A DNA stretch of 64,000 bases. It comes from Gammaproteobacteria bacterium (lineage in GTDB: Bacteria > Pseudomonadota > Gammaproteobacteria > Eutrophobiales > Eutrophobiaceae). The notes beneath the pieces were generated by a model. It was given only the letters and a program-made list of their open reading frames with translations. It had not been told where the DNA came from and did not search any database. Position numbers and translations under genes: made by a program. Position 1 is the stretch's first letter, and the number at the start of each line of letters is the position of its first letter. Positions 8,590 through 17,057 of the stretch are shown piece after piece. The stretch lies in NCBI GenBank assembly GCA_021773215.1, contig JAJFKM010000076.1, forward strand, positions 36,845-100,844, in the 5' to 3' direction.

Positions 8590-10128
8590 ATGCAAATAAT
8601 TCAAAAACTTAATATAACACTAATCTTATGTTTTATATTTTCTCTGGTTAATGCAGAGACAGATACTCTGCGCCTTGCTATTACCACAACGACAGAAAAC
8701 TCAGGTTTAATGTCTGTGTTAAACCCGGCGTTTGAAAGTGAATACAATGTAAAGGTTAACACTGTCACGGTTGGATCAGGGCAAGCGTTACGTTTGGGAA
8801 AGCAGGGTGACGTTGACGTGTTGTTAACACATGCCCCAGAAGATGAAAAACAATTCGTCAGGTCTGGTTACGGGCTTAAACGATATCCCGTTATGCACAA
8901 TGAATTTATTCTAGTGGGTCCAGTTGGAAACCCGGCAGGTATAAATGATGCCAGTTCTATATTTGATGCATTTAATAGAATAGGTGTTGCTGGGAGTGCG
9001 TTTGTTTCGAGAGATGATGACTCGGGCACACACAAGAAAGAACTATCCATTTGGAAAGAGAATGGACTGACGCCCAAAGATGATTGGTATGTCCGAGCGG
9101 GCATGGGCATGGGCTCAGTATTATTACTAGCAAATGAACAAAGCGCCTATACCTTGACTGATCGTGGTACCTATATAGCATTTAAAGAAAAAATAGATTT
9201 ATATATTTATTATCAAGGTGGTCCGGTTCTATATAACCCATACCATGTAATCGCGGTTAATCCTGAACGTCACCCAGACATCAATAATGAACTCGCAGAA
9301 AAATATATTACTTTTATTACTGGTGATAAAGGGCAAAACCTCATTAAAGGGTATCAATTATATGGCGAGCAATTATTTTACCCAGAGGCAGTTACAGATA
9401 ATAGTGCACTAGAAGAAAACACAATACATGCGAGTAGAAACTTTTTTCTGGATGCGACGATTTCTTCTTTTAACCTCATTGTCAATTTTGATGGACCCTT
9501 ATTCCATGTTGTCTGGACCTCATTAAAGGTTTCTTTAATCGCAGTATTAATTGCAACACTGATAAGTATTCCGCTTGGTGTTTTTGTTGCGCTAAATAAT
9601 TTCACAGGAAAGAATTTTTTAATGACGTGCCTGAATACATTAATGGCATTACCAACAGTTGTTGTTGGCTTGTTGTTATATGGCATCTTAAATCGTCAAG
9701 GGTTGTTAGGAAGTATGAGTTTGTTATATACCCCCTTAGCAATAATCATTGGTCAATGCGTATTGATTGTTCCGGTTATATGGAATCTAAGTATTGTTGC
9801 AGTTAATGGTGCCGATCCCAGATTGGCTATAACGTGTACTTCGCTGGGGGCAAATTTTATTCAACGAAGCATTATTTATATGAGTGAAGTGCGTTTTGCA
9901 CTTATTGCTGCAGTGGTGACAGGTTTTGGACGGGCGATCGGCGAAGTAGGCATTGCCATGATGTTGGGTGGAAATATTCATGGCTATACACGAACGATGA
10001 CCACAGCGATTGCCCTGGAAACCAGTAAAGGAGATTTTGAATTTGCATTGGCACTTGGCTTCATGCTGCTATTTGTTGCTTTCATTATTAATAGTGTACT
10101 TCAACAATTTCAGCTGAAGATAAAATGA
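8590..10128 (+). CDS. Fused tungstate-type substrate-binding protein and ABC permease (TupA-TupB)
   Basis: 512 residues carrying two normally separate subunits. Residues 1-22 are a signal peptide. Residues 24-265 form a TupA-like binding protein: RLAITTTTENSGLM at the start, VGSGQALRLGKQGDVDVLLTHAPE, and RDDDSGTHKKE, which matches the oxyanion-site segment of the tungstate binders. Residues 295-510 form a TupB-like permease with helices beginning FHVVWTSLKVSLIAVLIATL and the coupling segment GFGRAIGEVGIAMMLGG. The ATPase follows with a 4-base ATGA overlap. Tungstate or molybdate is the likely cargo; which one cannot be read from the sequence. Confidence 0.88.
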   Translation: MQIIQKLNITLILCFIFSLVNAETDTLRLAITTTTENSGLMSVLNPAFESEYNVKVNTVTVGSGQALRLGKQGDVDVLLTHAPEDEKQFVRSGYGLKRYPVMHNEFILVGPVGNPAGINDASSIFDAFNRIGVAGSAFVSRDDDSGTHKKELSIWKENGLTPKDDWYVRAGMGMGSVLLLANEQSAYTLTDRGTYIAFKEKIDLYIYYQGGPVLYNPYHVIAVNPERHPDINNELAEKYITFITGDKGQNLIKGYQLYGEQLFYPEAVTDNSALEENTIHASRNFFLDATISSFNLIVNFDGPLFHVVWTSLKVSLIAVLIATLISIPLGVFVALNNFTGKNFLMTCLNTLMALPTVVVGLLLYGILNRQGLLGSMSLLYTPLAIIIGQCVLIVPVIWNLSIVAVNGADPRLAITCTSLGANFIQRSIIYMSEVRFALIAAVVTGFGRAIGEVGIAMMLGGNIHGYTRTMTTAIALETSKGDFEFALALGFMLLFVAFIINSVLQQFQLKIK

Positions 10129-11120
10129 CAAGCATTTATCAATTAAAAAATGTCACGTTTAATTACGGCACAGAGTTTAATCTTGTTGATGTTTGTGTCG
10201 ATATAAAAAAATCTAATATTATCGGAATTGTTGGGCCCAATGGCTCAGGAAAGACCAGTTTACTGAATGTACTTTCTTTTCTTAGTTTTCCTCACGCAGG
10301 TACACTTCTATATAATGGAAAAGAATTAACTTTAAATAATTTTAGACAGTTCAGGAAGTCGGTGGGTTATGTGCAGCAAAGCCCCTATCTTTTGCGAGGG
10401 ACAGTATTTAAGAATATAGAGCTTGGTTTGAAGTTAAAAAAAGTTGATAAAGAAACCCGAGTAAAAAAGGTTTCAGAAGTAATGCAGTTGTTAGGCATTA
10501 ATAAATTGTCGAATAGAAATGCGAGGACATTATCCGGTGGCGAGGCACAAAAGGTTGCCATAGGCCAAGTGCTTGTACTTGACCCGGATGTTTTAATTTT
10601 CGATGAACCGTTTACACATCTTGATAAAGATTCAATCGATGAACTAGAACAAATTGTTTTGAAACTGAAAGGTGAACTGGGTAAAACGATAATTCTTACC
10701 ACGCATAATCAATACCAGGCGCAATGGTTAGCAGATGATGTTTATAGCGTAATAAAAGGAAAGGTCTTTGAATACCAAATGATTAACCTTTTTAGTGGCG
10801 GCATTGATTTGAAAAACAATGCTTTTAATACGGGTAAGCAGCTAATCATTATCCCGCAGGACACGCATCAAGCAGAGCATATTGCGATAGATCCAAAACA
10901 GATTGTGATATCAAGAAATAAACTTGATTCCAGTATGCAAAACAGCTTTCAGGGAAAGATCACTGGTATGGCCGAGGATAACGGACAGGTAAAAGTAAGC
11001 ATAGCTTCTGATGAAGAATTCCAAGCGATTGTGACGCATAAAGCACTCGAGGAATTGAGACTGTCTATAGGCGCAGAAGTATGGATTAGCTTTAAAAGTT
11101 CATCCATACTGGTATTCTAG
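10125..11120 (+). CDS. ABC transporter ATP-binding protein, TupC-like
   Basis: 331 residues. Residues 1-225 are the nucleotide-binding domain: Walker A GPNGSGKTS, Q-loop GYVQQSPYLL, signature LSGGEAQKVA and Walker B DVLIFDEPF. Residues 255-330 look like a TOBE/Mop-type domain (IDPKQIVISRN ... GKITGMAEDNGQVKVSI), as in molybdate and tungstate importers, where it can sense the oxyanion. It overlaps the fused binding protein-permease gene by 4 bases and would power that importer from the cytoplasm. Confidence 0.9.
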   Translation: MTSIYQLKNVTFNYGTEFNLVDVCVDIKKSNIIGIVGPNGSGKTSLLNVLSFLSFPHAGTLLYNGKELTLNNFRQFRKSVGYVQQSPYLLRGTVFKNIELGLKLKKVDKETRVKKVSEVMQLLGINKLSNRNARTLSGGEAQKVAIGQVLVLDPDVLIFDEPFTHLDKDSIDELEQIVLKLKGELGKTIILTTHNQYQAQWLADDVYSVIKGKVFEYQMINLFSGGIDLKNNAFNTGKQLIIIPQDTHQAEHIAIDPKQIVISRNKLDSSMQNSFQGKITGMAEDNGQVKVSIASDEEFQAIVTHKALEELRLSIGAEVWISFKSSSILVF

Positions 11121-11147
11121 GGATAAAAATAACTCGGTGTAATAATA

Positions 11148-11972
11148 ATGGAAGACGAAATACAAGCACTGCAAAAAGCAGCTGATCTTGCCAGCGAGAT
11201 TGCCGTAAATTATGGATTTCAATTTTTTGCAGCTCTGATAATCCTCATTATTGGCTGGCAAATAGCGAAATGGGTTGCCTCCCTTGTTCTAAAATTATGC
11301 ACTCGCATGAATCTTGATATCACGCTATCAAAGTTCTTTGCTGGTGTGGCAAAAATAATCCTTCTTGCCTTTGTCATTATTATCGCGCTTGGAAAATTTG
11401 GCATTACGATTGCGCCATTTATTGCTGCTCTTGGTGCAGTCGTATTTGGTAGTACTTTGGCTTTGCAGGGCCCCATATCAAATTATGGTGCAGGATTAAC
11501 GATAATTCTTACACGACCATTTGTCGTTGGGGATACCATTCGCATTGATAATGTTATTGGTATCGTAGAAGAAATTAAATTGGCTTATACATTATTAAGC
11601 AATGAAGATGGTGAACAGATAACCGTTCCGAATAACCAGGTTATTGGCAAGATTATATATAACTCCGCAGAAAATTTAATCGTTGAACAAAAACTGACTA
11701 TTAGTTATGACGATGATCCTGACAAAGTAATTCGAATTATTCTCGATGAAATTAATAAAAAACATGAAGTTGTTTCTGAACCTGGCGTGCAAATCGGAAT
11801 AGAGAATTTTGCAGATTACGGTATAGAACTCGGGATACGTTACTGGATCCCTACAAAGACCTATTTTCAACTTAAGTATGAGATTAATAAATCGATCTAT
11901 GCTGCTCTTTGCGCTGAAAATATATCATTTCCATATCCTAGACAGACAGTGCATATAGAGCAGGCGAGCTAA
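11148..11972 (+). CDS. mscS: Small-conductance mechanosensitive channel, MscS family
   Basis: 274 residues, the size of E. coli MscS. Three transmembrane segments fill about residues 20-125; the last is the Gly/Ala-rich pore helix (APFIAALGAVVFGSTLALQG). The beta domain follows (PFVVGDTIRIDNVIGIVEEI) and then the alpha/beta cytoplasmic cage. It opens on membrane stretch to release solutes during hypo-osmotic shock. It lies 27 bases after the tungstate importer ATPase, so it may share the transcript without a functional link. Confidence 0.92.
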   Translation: MEDEIQALQKAADLASEIAVNYGFQFFAALIILIIGWQIAKWVASLVLKLCTRMNLDITLSKFFAGVAKIILLAFVIIIALGKFGITIAPFIAALGAVVFGSTLALQGPISNYGAGLTIILTRPFVVGDTIRIDNVIGIVEEIKLAYTLLSNEDGEQITVPNNQVIGKIIYNSAENLIVEQKLTISYDDDPDKVIRIILDEINKKHEVVSEPGVQIGIENFADYGIELGIRYWIPTKTYFQLKYEINKSIYAALCAENISFPYPRQTVHIEQAS

Positions 11973-12023
11973 TAAAGAACCCTTGTAACAATCCATTAGA
12001 TAAAAAAACAAGAAGAAATAATT

Positions 12024-13295
12024 ATGAAAATTGAAACAATTGCCGTCCATGGTGGGTACTCACCGGAACCAACAACAAAAGCTGTTGCTGTGCCAATATA
12101 TCAAACAACATCATATGCTTTTGATAGTACACAGCATGCGGCGGATCTATTTGACTTAAAGGTTGAAGGTAATATTTATACGCGCATGATGAACCCGACT
12201 ACTGCTGTGTTAGATCAGCGGGTTGCTGAAATGGAAGGCGGCATAGCTGGGTTAGCATTAGCATCAGGTATGGCTGCAATCACCTATGCAATACAAACGA
12301 TAACTGAATCAGGCGATAATATAATTTCTACCAGTAGTTTATATGGTGGCACCTATAATCTATTTGCTCATACATTTCCACAGATGGGTATTGAAACCCG
12401 TTTTATTGATGCGGGTGCATATAATCAGATTGCACCGTTGATAGATGATAAAACGAAAGCAGTTTTTTGCGAATCAATTGGCAATCCTGCAGGTAATGTT
12501 GCTGATCTAGAAAAGATTGCTGAGATTGCCCATGCGCACGGTGTGCCTGTTATTGTGGATAACACTGTCGCAACACCTTATTTATGCCGACCTATCGAAC
12601 ATGGTTGCGATATCGTCGTGCATTCACTCACAAAATACATGGGTGGGCATGGCAGTAATATTGGCGGCATTATTGTTGATTCAGGTAAATTTCCCTGGGC
12701 TGAACATAAGGAACGTTTTAAACGTTTGAACGAACCTGATCCTTCTTATCATGGTGTTGTCTATACTGAGGCATTAGGTGAGGCAGCTTATATCGGACGA
12801 GCACGAGTTGTACCGCTAAGGAATATGGGGGCGGCGATATCTCCAATGAATAGTTTTATGATCATGCAAGGTATTGAAACATTACCATTGAGAATGGACC
12901 GTCATTGTGAGAATGCGGTTAAAGTAGCAGATTATTTATCGAAACATGACAAGGTTAGTTGGGTTAGATATGCAGGCTTATCAGATCATCCCGATCATGA
13001 TTTGTTAAAGAAATATTGTGGAGGGCGAGCAGCGAGTATATTAAGTTTTGGAATTGAGGGCGGTGCGGAAGGTGGTGGTAAATTTATTGATGCCCTTGGT
13101 TTATTCACACGCCTGGTTAATATTGGCGATGCTAAATCATTAGCTTGCCATCCTGCAACTACTACGCATCGGCAGTTATCCCCCGAGGAAATGATAAAAG
13201 CAGGAGTGTCAGATGACCTCGTCAGACTCTCGGTTGGAATAGAACATATCGATGATCTACTAGAAGATATAGAACAAGCTTTAGATAAAGTTTAG
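12024..13295 (+). CDS. metY: O-acetylhomoserine sulfhydrylase (PLP-dependent)
   Basis: 423 residues. A Cys/Met-metabolism PLP enzyme: the cofactor lysine is K204 in HSLTKYMGGHG, with the phosphate-binding ASGMAAI segment near residue 80 and SxNPAG-like ESIGNPAGN near 150. The length and the insert around 225-260 fit the MetY group (O-acetyl-L-homoserine plus sulfide to homocysteine) rather than the shorter cystathionine synthases. Substrate choice (acetyl or succinyl) is inference. With cysDN at the right end it forms part of the sulfur assimilation capacity seen here. Confidence 0.9.
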   Translation: MKIETIAVHGGYSPEPTTKAVAVPIYQTTSYAFDSTQHAADLFDLKVEGNIYTRMMNPTTAVLDQRVAEMEGGIAGLALASGMAAITYAIQTITESGDNIISTSSLYGGTYNLFAHTFPQMGIETRFIDAGAYNQIAPLIDDKTKAVFCESIGNPAGNVADLEKIAEIAHAHGVPVIVDNTVATPYLCRPIEHGCDIVVHSLTKYMGGHGSNIGGIIVDSGKFPWAEHKERFKRLNEPDPSYHGVVYTEALGEAAYIGRARVVPLRNMGAAISPMNSFMIMQGIETLPLRMDRHCENAVKVADYLSKHDKVSWVRYAGLSDHPDHDLLKKYCGGRAASILSFGIEGGAEGGGKFIDALGLFTRLVNIGDAKSLACHPATTTHRQLSPEEMIKAGVSDDLVRLSVGIEHIDDLLEDIEQALDKV

Positions 13296-13301
13296 TAAGG
13301 A

Positions 13302-13769
13302 ATGAATAAAGCATTATTAGTGGCATTACTAATAATGCTTTCTGCTTGCACTGAAAGTAATGATCCTAAAAACTTATTTGATCAAGGTAAGTATAACGAA
13401 GCAACTAAACTTTGGTTGCCACTTGCTAAAATGGGTGATCCGGTTGCCCAAAATTATATTGGTATAATCCACTATCTGGGCTTGGGAAAAGATAGAAACT
13501 ATAAAGTAGCAATGCAGTGGTTTGAAAAGTCTGCTGTTAGTGGATATGCGGATGCAGAATATAATCTGGGTGTCATGCATGAAAATGGTGAATCGGTTAA
13601 GAAAGATTATGTCACCGCATACAAATGGTACTATCTAGCAAAAGAAGATGGCAATACACATGCAAAAAATAGAATGCAGGCCATGGCGGAAGAACATAAA
13701 TTATTCCCAAATCAAATGAAGCATGCCGTAGAGCAGGCGAAAGAACATAACTTGCCACACATACATTGA
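13302..13769 (+). CDS. Sel1-repeat lipoprotein
   Basis: 155 residues. A lipoprotein signal ends at C16 (LLIMLSAC). The mature part has two or three Sel1/TPR-like repeats, for example GDPVAQNYIGIIHYLGLG and GYADAEYNLGVMHENGESV, followed by YKWYYLAKEDG. Such repeats mediate protein contacts in the periplasm. It starts 6 bases after the metY stop; the AAGGA ribosome site abuts the ATG directly, an unusually tight spacing. The partner is unknown. Confidence 0.8.
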   Translation: MNKALLVALLIMLSACTESNDPKNLFDQGKYNEATKLWLPLAKMGDPVAQNYIGIIHYLGLGKDRNYKVAMQWFEKSAVSGYADAEYNLGVMHENGESVKKDYVTAYKWYYLAKEDGNTHAKNRMQAMAEEHKLFPNQMKHAVEQAKEHNLPHIH

Positions 13770-13785
13770 TATTCTTGTAATAAAG

Positions 13786-13814
13786 TTGACATAAAAATTA
13801 ATCCTTACAATATA
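13786..13814 (+). promoter_or_regulatory. Candidate sigma-70 promoter for the tautomerase gene
   Basis: A perfect -35 hexamer TTGACA at 13786-13791 is followed after 17 bases by AATATA (13809-13814), or after 19 bases by TATATA. The -10 choice is uncertain. The tautomerase ATG lies at 13862. Confidence 0.4.
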
Positions 13815-13861
13815 TATTTTTCAATACATCTATTAAATGCACCGACTGAAAGGTAAACACT

Positions 13862-14227
13862 ATGCCATTAGTAAATATTTCAATTTTAAAGGGTAAATCA
13901 CCCGAATATATAAAAGCTGTCGCTGATGGTATTAATTCAGCAGTAATAGAAACCATGGGCTTTCCTGATGATGATCGTTATCAGATAATTCATGAATGTG
14001 AACCGCACTGTTTGCAATTACAAGAACGTACTGGTGATAGAGTTATGATGCATTTGATTATGCGAGCCGGTCGATCAAATAAATCAAAACAAGCGTTTTA
14101 TGCAAAAGCAGTTGAGAATCTTGCTAAAGACCCGGGAATTGATCCTGCTAATGTTCTAATAACAATTGCAGAGAACCATGATATCGATTGGTCGTTTCGT
14201 GATGGTGTTGCGCAGTTTGTAGTTTAA
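13862..14227 (+). CDS. Tautomerase-superfamily protein (4-oxalocrotonate tautomerase-like)
   Basis: 121 residues. It begins Met-Pro-Leu-Val; after Met removal the N-terminal proline is the general base of this superfamily. The sequence MPLVNISILKGKSPEYIKAV and the later FPDDDRYQIIHE fit the longer two-domain-like Tautomerase_2 group. The substrate is not known. A good -35 element lies upstream, so the gene probably has its own promoter. Confidence 0.85.
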   Translation: MPLVNISILKGKSPEYIKAVADGINSAVIETMGFPDDDRYQIIHECEPHCLQLQERTGDRVMMHLIMRAGRSNKSKQAFYAKAVENLAKDPGIDPANVLITIAENHDIDWSFRDGVAQFVV

Positions 14228-14249
14228 GGAAATGATTTCAGATCTATTC

Positions 14250-14363
14250 TTATCGAACCCATGATATCAGTGCAAAGTAAAATGGAGGTACAGTAAGTGC
14301 TATTACGATCACTATTTTGATAATTATATTAATAGCAAAATGTACAGTAGTATTATCTTCCAT
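14250..14363 (-). CDS. Small single-pass membrane protein (37 residues)
   Basis: A 38-codon frame, including stop. A strong AGGAG ribosome site lies 7 bases before the ATG. The peptide starts MEDNTTVHFA, then has one hydrophobic helix (INIIIKIVIVIALTVPPFYF) and ends ALISWVR. The acidic N-terminus, single helix and basic end are typical of bacterial small membrane proteins. It is convergent with the tautomerase gene, 22 bases away. The function is unknown. The strong ribosome site and clean helix argue for a real gene; homologues would settle it. Confidence 0.6.
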   Translation of the reverse strand: MEDNTTVHFAINIIIKIVIVIALTVPPFYFALISWVR

Positions 14364-14462
14364 CTTGTTTCTCCTGCGCGATAAATCCTAATGGTTGCAA
14401 TATAGTATCGGATAATAATTCGAATTCTTAAATCCATCGGCACTAAGGTTTCTTTCCCACGC

Positions 14463-14558
14463 TCACAAGGGACATGAGTTTGATTTGTAAACAGTCCATC
14501 CAGTCTCAATCTGGCACGTTTCAAACAGCATAAGTACAAGAAGACAAATCAAATCCAT
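14463..14558 (-). CDS. Possible 31-residue hydrophobic peptide
   Basis: A short frame begins with MDLICLLVLMLFETC and ends SNSCPL. AAGGAG abuts the ATG with no gap; the third codon, TTG, has an ideal 6-base spacing and might be the true start at 14552. A hydrophobic head and two cysteines suggest an exported peptide. It lies 99 bases upstream of the small membrane protein gene on the same strand. Support is weak and this may be chance. Confidence 0.25.
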   Translation of the reverse strand: MDLICLLVLMLFETCQIETGWTVYKSNSCPL

Positions 14559-14849
14559 CTCCTTCTGAATTTATAAAATTAACCCATTAATAGATAAAAA
14601 TATCAATAAATACAGTTGCTTAAGGTTAAACAATTACATTTATTTATGGGTATACATAAAACTACACAAGCGTCTCATATAAGAGACATAAATATTATAT
14701 TTATATATACATCAGGCGTTTACAGGAAGTTATAATTTTTTAAATTCTGCGACATTCCTCACATATTTCATACGATAATTGTAGAATGGGTCACAAAAAA
14801 TTAACAAGGATGGATAAAGTTTACTAGATAACAGATTGTGGTTCCGTAA
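14559..14849. other. Intergenic region upstream of the diguanylate cyclase gene, no gene seen
   Basis: About 290 AT-rich bases with no convincing coding frame on either strand. The only structure I see is a short inverted repeat, GTCTC at 14672-14676 and GAGAC at 14683-14687. It probably holds the promoter of the diguanylate cyclase gene, but no clear -35/-10 pair stands out. Confidence 0.4.
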
Positions 14850-16118
14850 TTGCGTTATGTCTTTCTACTTGTCACTAACATAACAAAATGTATGGTTAAT
14901 AATATAATTGATGCGATTACTAATGGTTACCTTAAAGGTAGACAAATAGAGGTGCTATATGAACAGTCAATGGTCTCAATTACAGCCGTATTTATTGCGA
15001 GCATTCTATATGCCAGCTGTCTTTGGCAGCTTGGGTCCGTAGAGCTTGTATCAACCTGGCTTATCGTATTTCTATTTGTAACATTATTACGACTATCTGG
15101 TACCTTTATATATTTTAAATCAAAAAAGAAGAATGAAAAGAACGACAAATGGTTGATTGTCTTTCTTATAGGAGCTTTTATATCAGGATTGATGTGGGGA
15201 CTTTTAGCATACTTAATGTTACCCAGCGATGATCTTCTTATCACTATGTTCACGATTCTATTCATTTGTGGCTTGGCTGCAGGTGCAGTAGCGACATATT
15301 CGGTTTGTAAAAGTGTTTATCTGGCATTTACACTTCCTTCGGTACTTCCTCTTGCTGTTATTCTTATCGTAAATAAAGATCAAACGATAATTACCCTTGG
15401 TTACCTTATTTTAATATGCTTTTGTTTTTTACTTTTAAGTTTTAATAAGTTCAATAAGGCACTTAATACATCATTACTTTATCAGCAAGAAAAGGAAATA
15501 TTGCTGGAAGAACTAAAATCAGATGTTAACAACAGGAAGAAAATTGAAGCACAACTTAAAATTGAAAAGGAACAGGCTGAAAAACATTCTGAAATGATGT
15601 TGGAGTTATCTTCTAGAGATGGACTTACTGGAATTTATAACCGTAGACGATTTGATGAGTTCATGCACAATGAGTGGGGTCGTTCTACTCGCAATAAATC
15701 AGCTTTATCACTAATAATGTGTGATATCGATCATTTTAAATTATACAACGATAATTATGGTCATCAAAAAGGTGATGACTGTTTAATATTGGTCGCTCAC
15801 ATACTTGAAGATTATACTCGACGAGGTGGAGACTTTGCAGCACGTTATGGTGGAGAGGAATTTGTAATCGTCCTGCCAGATACCAATAGTTCAGATGCAT
15901 ATAAAATAGCTGAACAAATACGTATTTCGATAGAAGCACTCAAAATAAAAAATAAAGCGTCAGATAATAGTGACTTTGTGACCTGTAGTTTTGGTATTGC
16001 CACAATTACTCCAAGTCAAACTATTAATAGTTCGACTTTACTTAAACATGCTGATGAAGCCTTATATTTAGCGAAGGAGAAGGGGAGAAACAATATAATA
16101 TCCATGCAAATAGAATAA
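14850..16118 (+). CDS. Membrane-bound diguanylate cyclase (GGDEF)
   Basis: 422 residues. Residues 42-200 carry about six membrane helices of a MASE-like sensor; residues 205-255 are a coiled-coil linker (ELKSDVNNRKKIEAQLKIEK); residues 256-420 are a GGDEF domain. The catalytic motif is intact as GGEEF (334-338). An RxxD inhibitory site (R325-D328) precedes it by exactly five residues, so c-di-GMP feedback control is likely. It should make c-di-GMP from two GTP at the inner membrane. An internal ATG at 14892 (MVNNII) is an equally plausible start. Confidence 0.9.
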   Translation: MRYVFLLVTNITKCMVNNIIDAITNGYLKGRQIEVLYEQSMVSITAVFIASILYASCLWQLGSVELVSTWLIVFLFVTLLRLSGTFIYFKSKKKNEKNDKWLIVFLIGAFISGLMWGLLAYLMLPSDDLLITMFTILFICGLAAGAVATYSVCKSVYLAFTLPSVLPLAVILIVNKDQTIITLGYLILICFCFLLLSFNKFNKALNTSLLYQQEKEILLEELKSDVNNRKKIEAQLKIEKEQAEKHSEMMLELSSRDGLTGIYNRRRFDEFMHNEWGRSTRNKSALSLIMCDIDHFKLYNDNYGHQKGDDCLILVAHILEDYTRRGGDFAARYGGEEFVIVLPDTNSSDAYKIAEQIRISIEALKIKNKASDNSDFVTCSFGIATITPSQTINSSTLLKHADEALYLAKEKGRNNIISMQIE

Positions 16119-16131
16119 ATCTAATAATGAT

Positions 16132-16208
16132 TGGTGGCTATGGGTGGAATTGAACCACCGACCCCAGCGTTATGAGTGCTGTGCTCTAACCATCTGAGCT
16201 ACATAGCC
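16132..16208 (-). tRNA. tRNA-Met (CAT), elongator type
   Basis: 77 bases ending in encoded CCA. Acceptor arms GGCTATG/CATAGCC and T-stem GGTGG/CCACC pair perfectly. The anticodon arm is CAGCA-CTCATAA-CGCTG with anticodon CAT. The acceptor, D-arm and GGGTC variable loop match elongator tRNA-Met rather than the initiator. Positions 31 and 39 form an A-C mismatch next to the loop, where E. coli has A-U. Confidence 0.95.
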
Positions 16209-16255
16209 ATTGTTTGATTACTGATTTCTTCGATAGATGCTAAAGAAGGAACGGG

Positions 16256-16284
16256 ATTGTCTTTTCTCTGGGCGGGATTGTCAA
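16256..16284 (-). promoter_or_regulatory. Promoter of the tRNA-Met gene
   Basis: On the minus strand TTGACA (16279-16284) and GACAAT (16256-16261) are spaced by 17 bases. The next bases, CCCG, give the GC-rich discriminator usual for stable-RNA promoters under stringent control. The tRNA begins about 48 bases downstream of the -10. Confidence 0.6.
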
Positions 16285-16331
16285 GAATGAGATTACCGGA
16301 GACCTTCAATTATCTCCTTCATTCTCTTTAG

Positions 16332-16967
16332 TCAACGGGTTCCAAAGATTACCATGGTTTTTCCGGAGACAGAGATCAGGTGATCTTCTTCCAGGCTTTT
16401 CAGGACACGACCAACCATTTCTCGTGAGCAACCTACGATACGGCCTAATTCCTGTCGCGTTATGCGTATTTGCATGCCATCAGGATGGGTCATGGCATCA
16501 GGTTCTTTGCAGAGATCGAGTAAGGTCCTTGCTACACGGCCTTTTACGTCTGTAAAGGCCAGATCACTTACTTTGCGGCTGGTTCTGCGTAGTCTGATAG
16601 CCATTTGAGCTGCAATTGAAAAAAGAAGGTCTGGGAAAATATGATGCAGGCTCTTTACTTTATCGTAGCTAATTTTGGCAATATCAGACTTTGTTTTTGC
16701 TCTGACAAAGGCGCTTCGGCTTAATTCGTCATTAAAGAGTCCAATTTCGCCAAAAAATTCTCCCGCATTCAGGTAGGCCAATACAATCTCATGGCCTTTA
16801 CTATCCTCGACCATGACGGTGACCGAACCTTTAATGATGTAGTACAGATCATTAGAAGGATCGCCTTCTTTTATAATGAGTTGTTTCGCGGCGTAGCTTT
16901 TTTGGTGGCAATGTTCAAGGAATCGAGATATTAAAGAGTCTCGTTCCAAAGATGTTGAAGTCGCCAT
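16332..16967 (-). CDS. crp: cAMP receptor protein, CRP/Vfr orthologue
   Basis: 211 residues, co-linear with E. coli CRP. The cyclic-nucleotide domain (15-130) keeps the cAMP ligands: GEIGLF, the Arg-Ser pair in LSRSAFVRAKT, and Thr-Ser in RRTSRKV. The helix-turn-helix is ITRQELGRIVGCSREMVGRV, nearly the same as in CRP, and the protein ends in the same FGTR-type tail. It should be a global cAMP-dependent regulator. The divergent OsmC neighbour is the arrangement found next to vfr in pseudomonads. No adenylate cyclase lies in this window. Confidence 0.92.
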   Translation of the reverse strand: MATSTSLERDSLISRFLEHCHQKSYAAKQLIIKEGDPSNDLYYIIKGSVTVMVEDSKGHEIVLAYLNAGEFFGEIGLFNDELSRSAFVRAKTKSDIAKISYDKVKSLHHIFPDLLFSIAAQMAIRLRRTSRKVSDLAFTDVKGRVARTLLDLCKEPDAMTHPDGMQIRITRQELGRIVGCSREMVGRVLKSLEEDHLISVSGKTMVIFGTR

Positions 16968-17057
16968 ATCTATATTTCCTCTACAGAATCATCACTGCTA
17001 TGAAAGTATGAACTATGTTACTCTTTTTCCAGAAAATCAACTGCTTGGAGAGTTAAA

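Noticed and set aside
14324-14539. 71-residue minus-strand frame over the small membrane protein region
   Set aside because: No ribosome site at its start and no domain; it overlaps in another frame the better supported 37-residue frame.
14672-14687. GTCTC/GAGAC inverted repeat
   Set aside because: The arms are only 5 bases and could occur by chance; noted but not called an operator.
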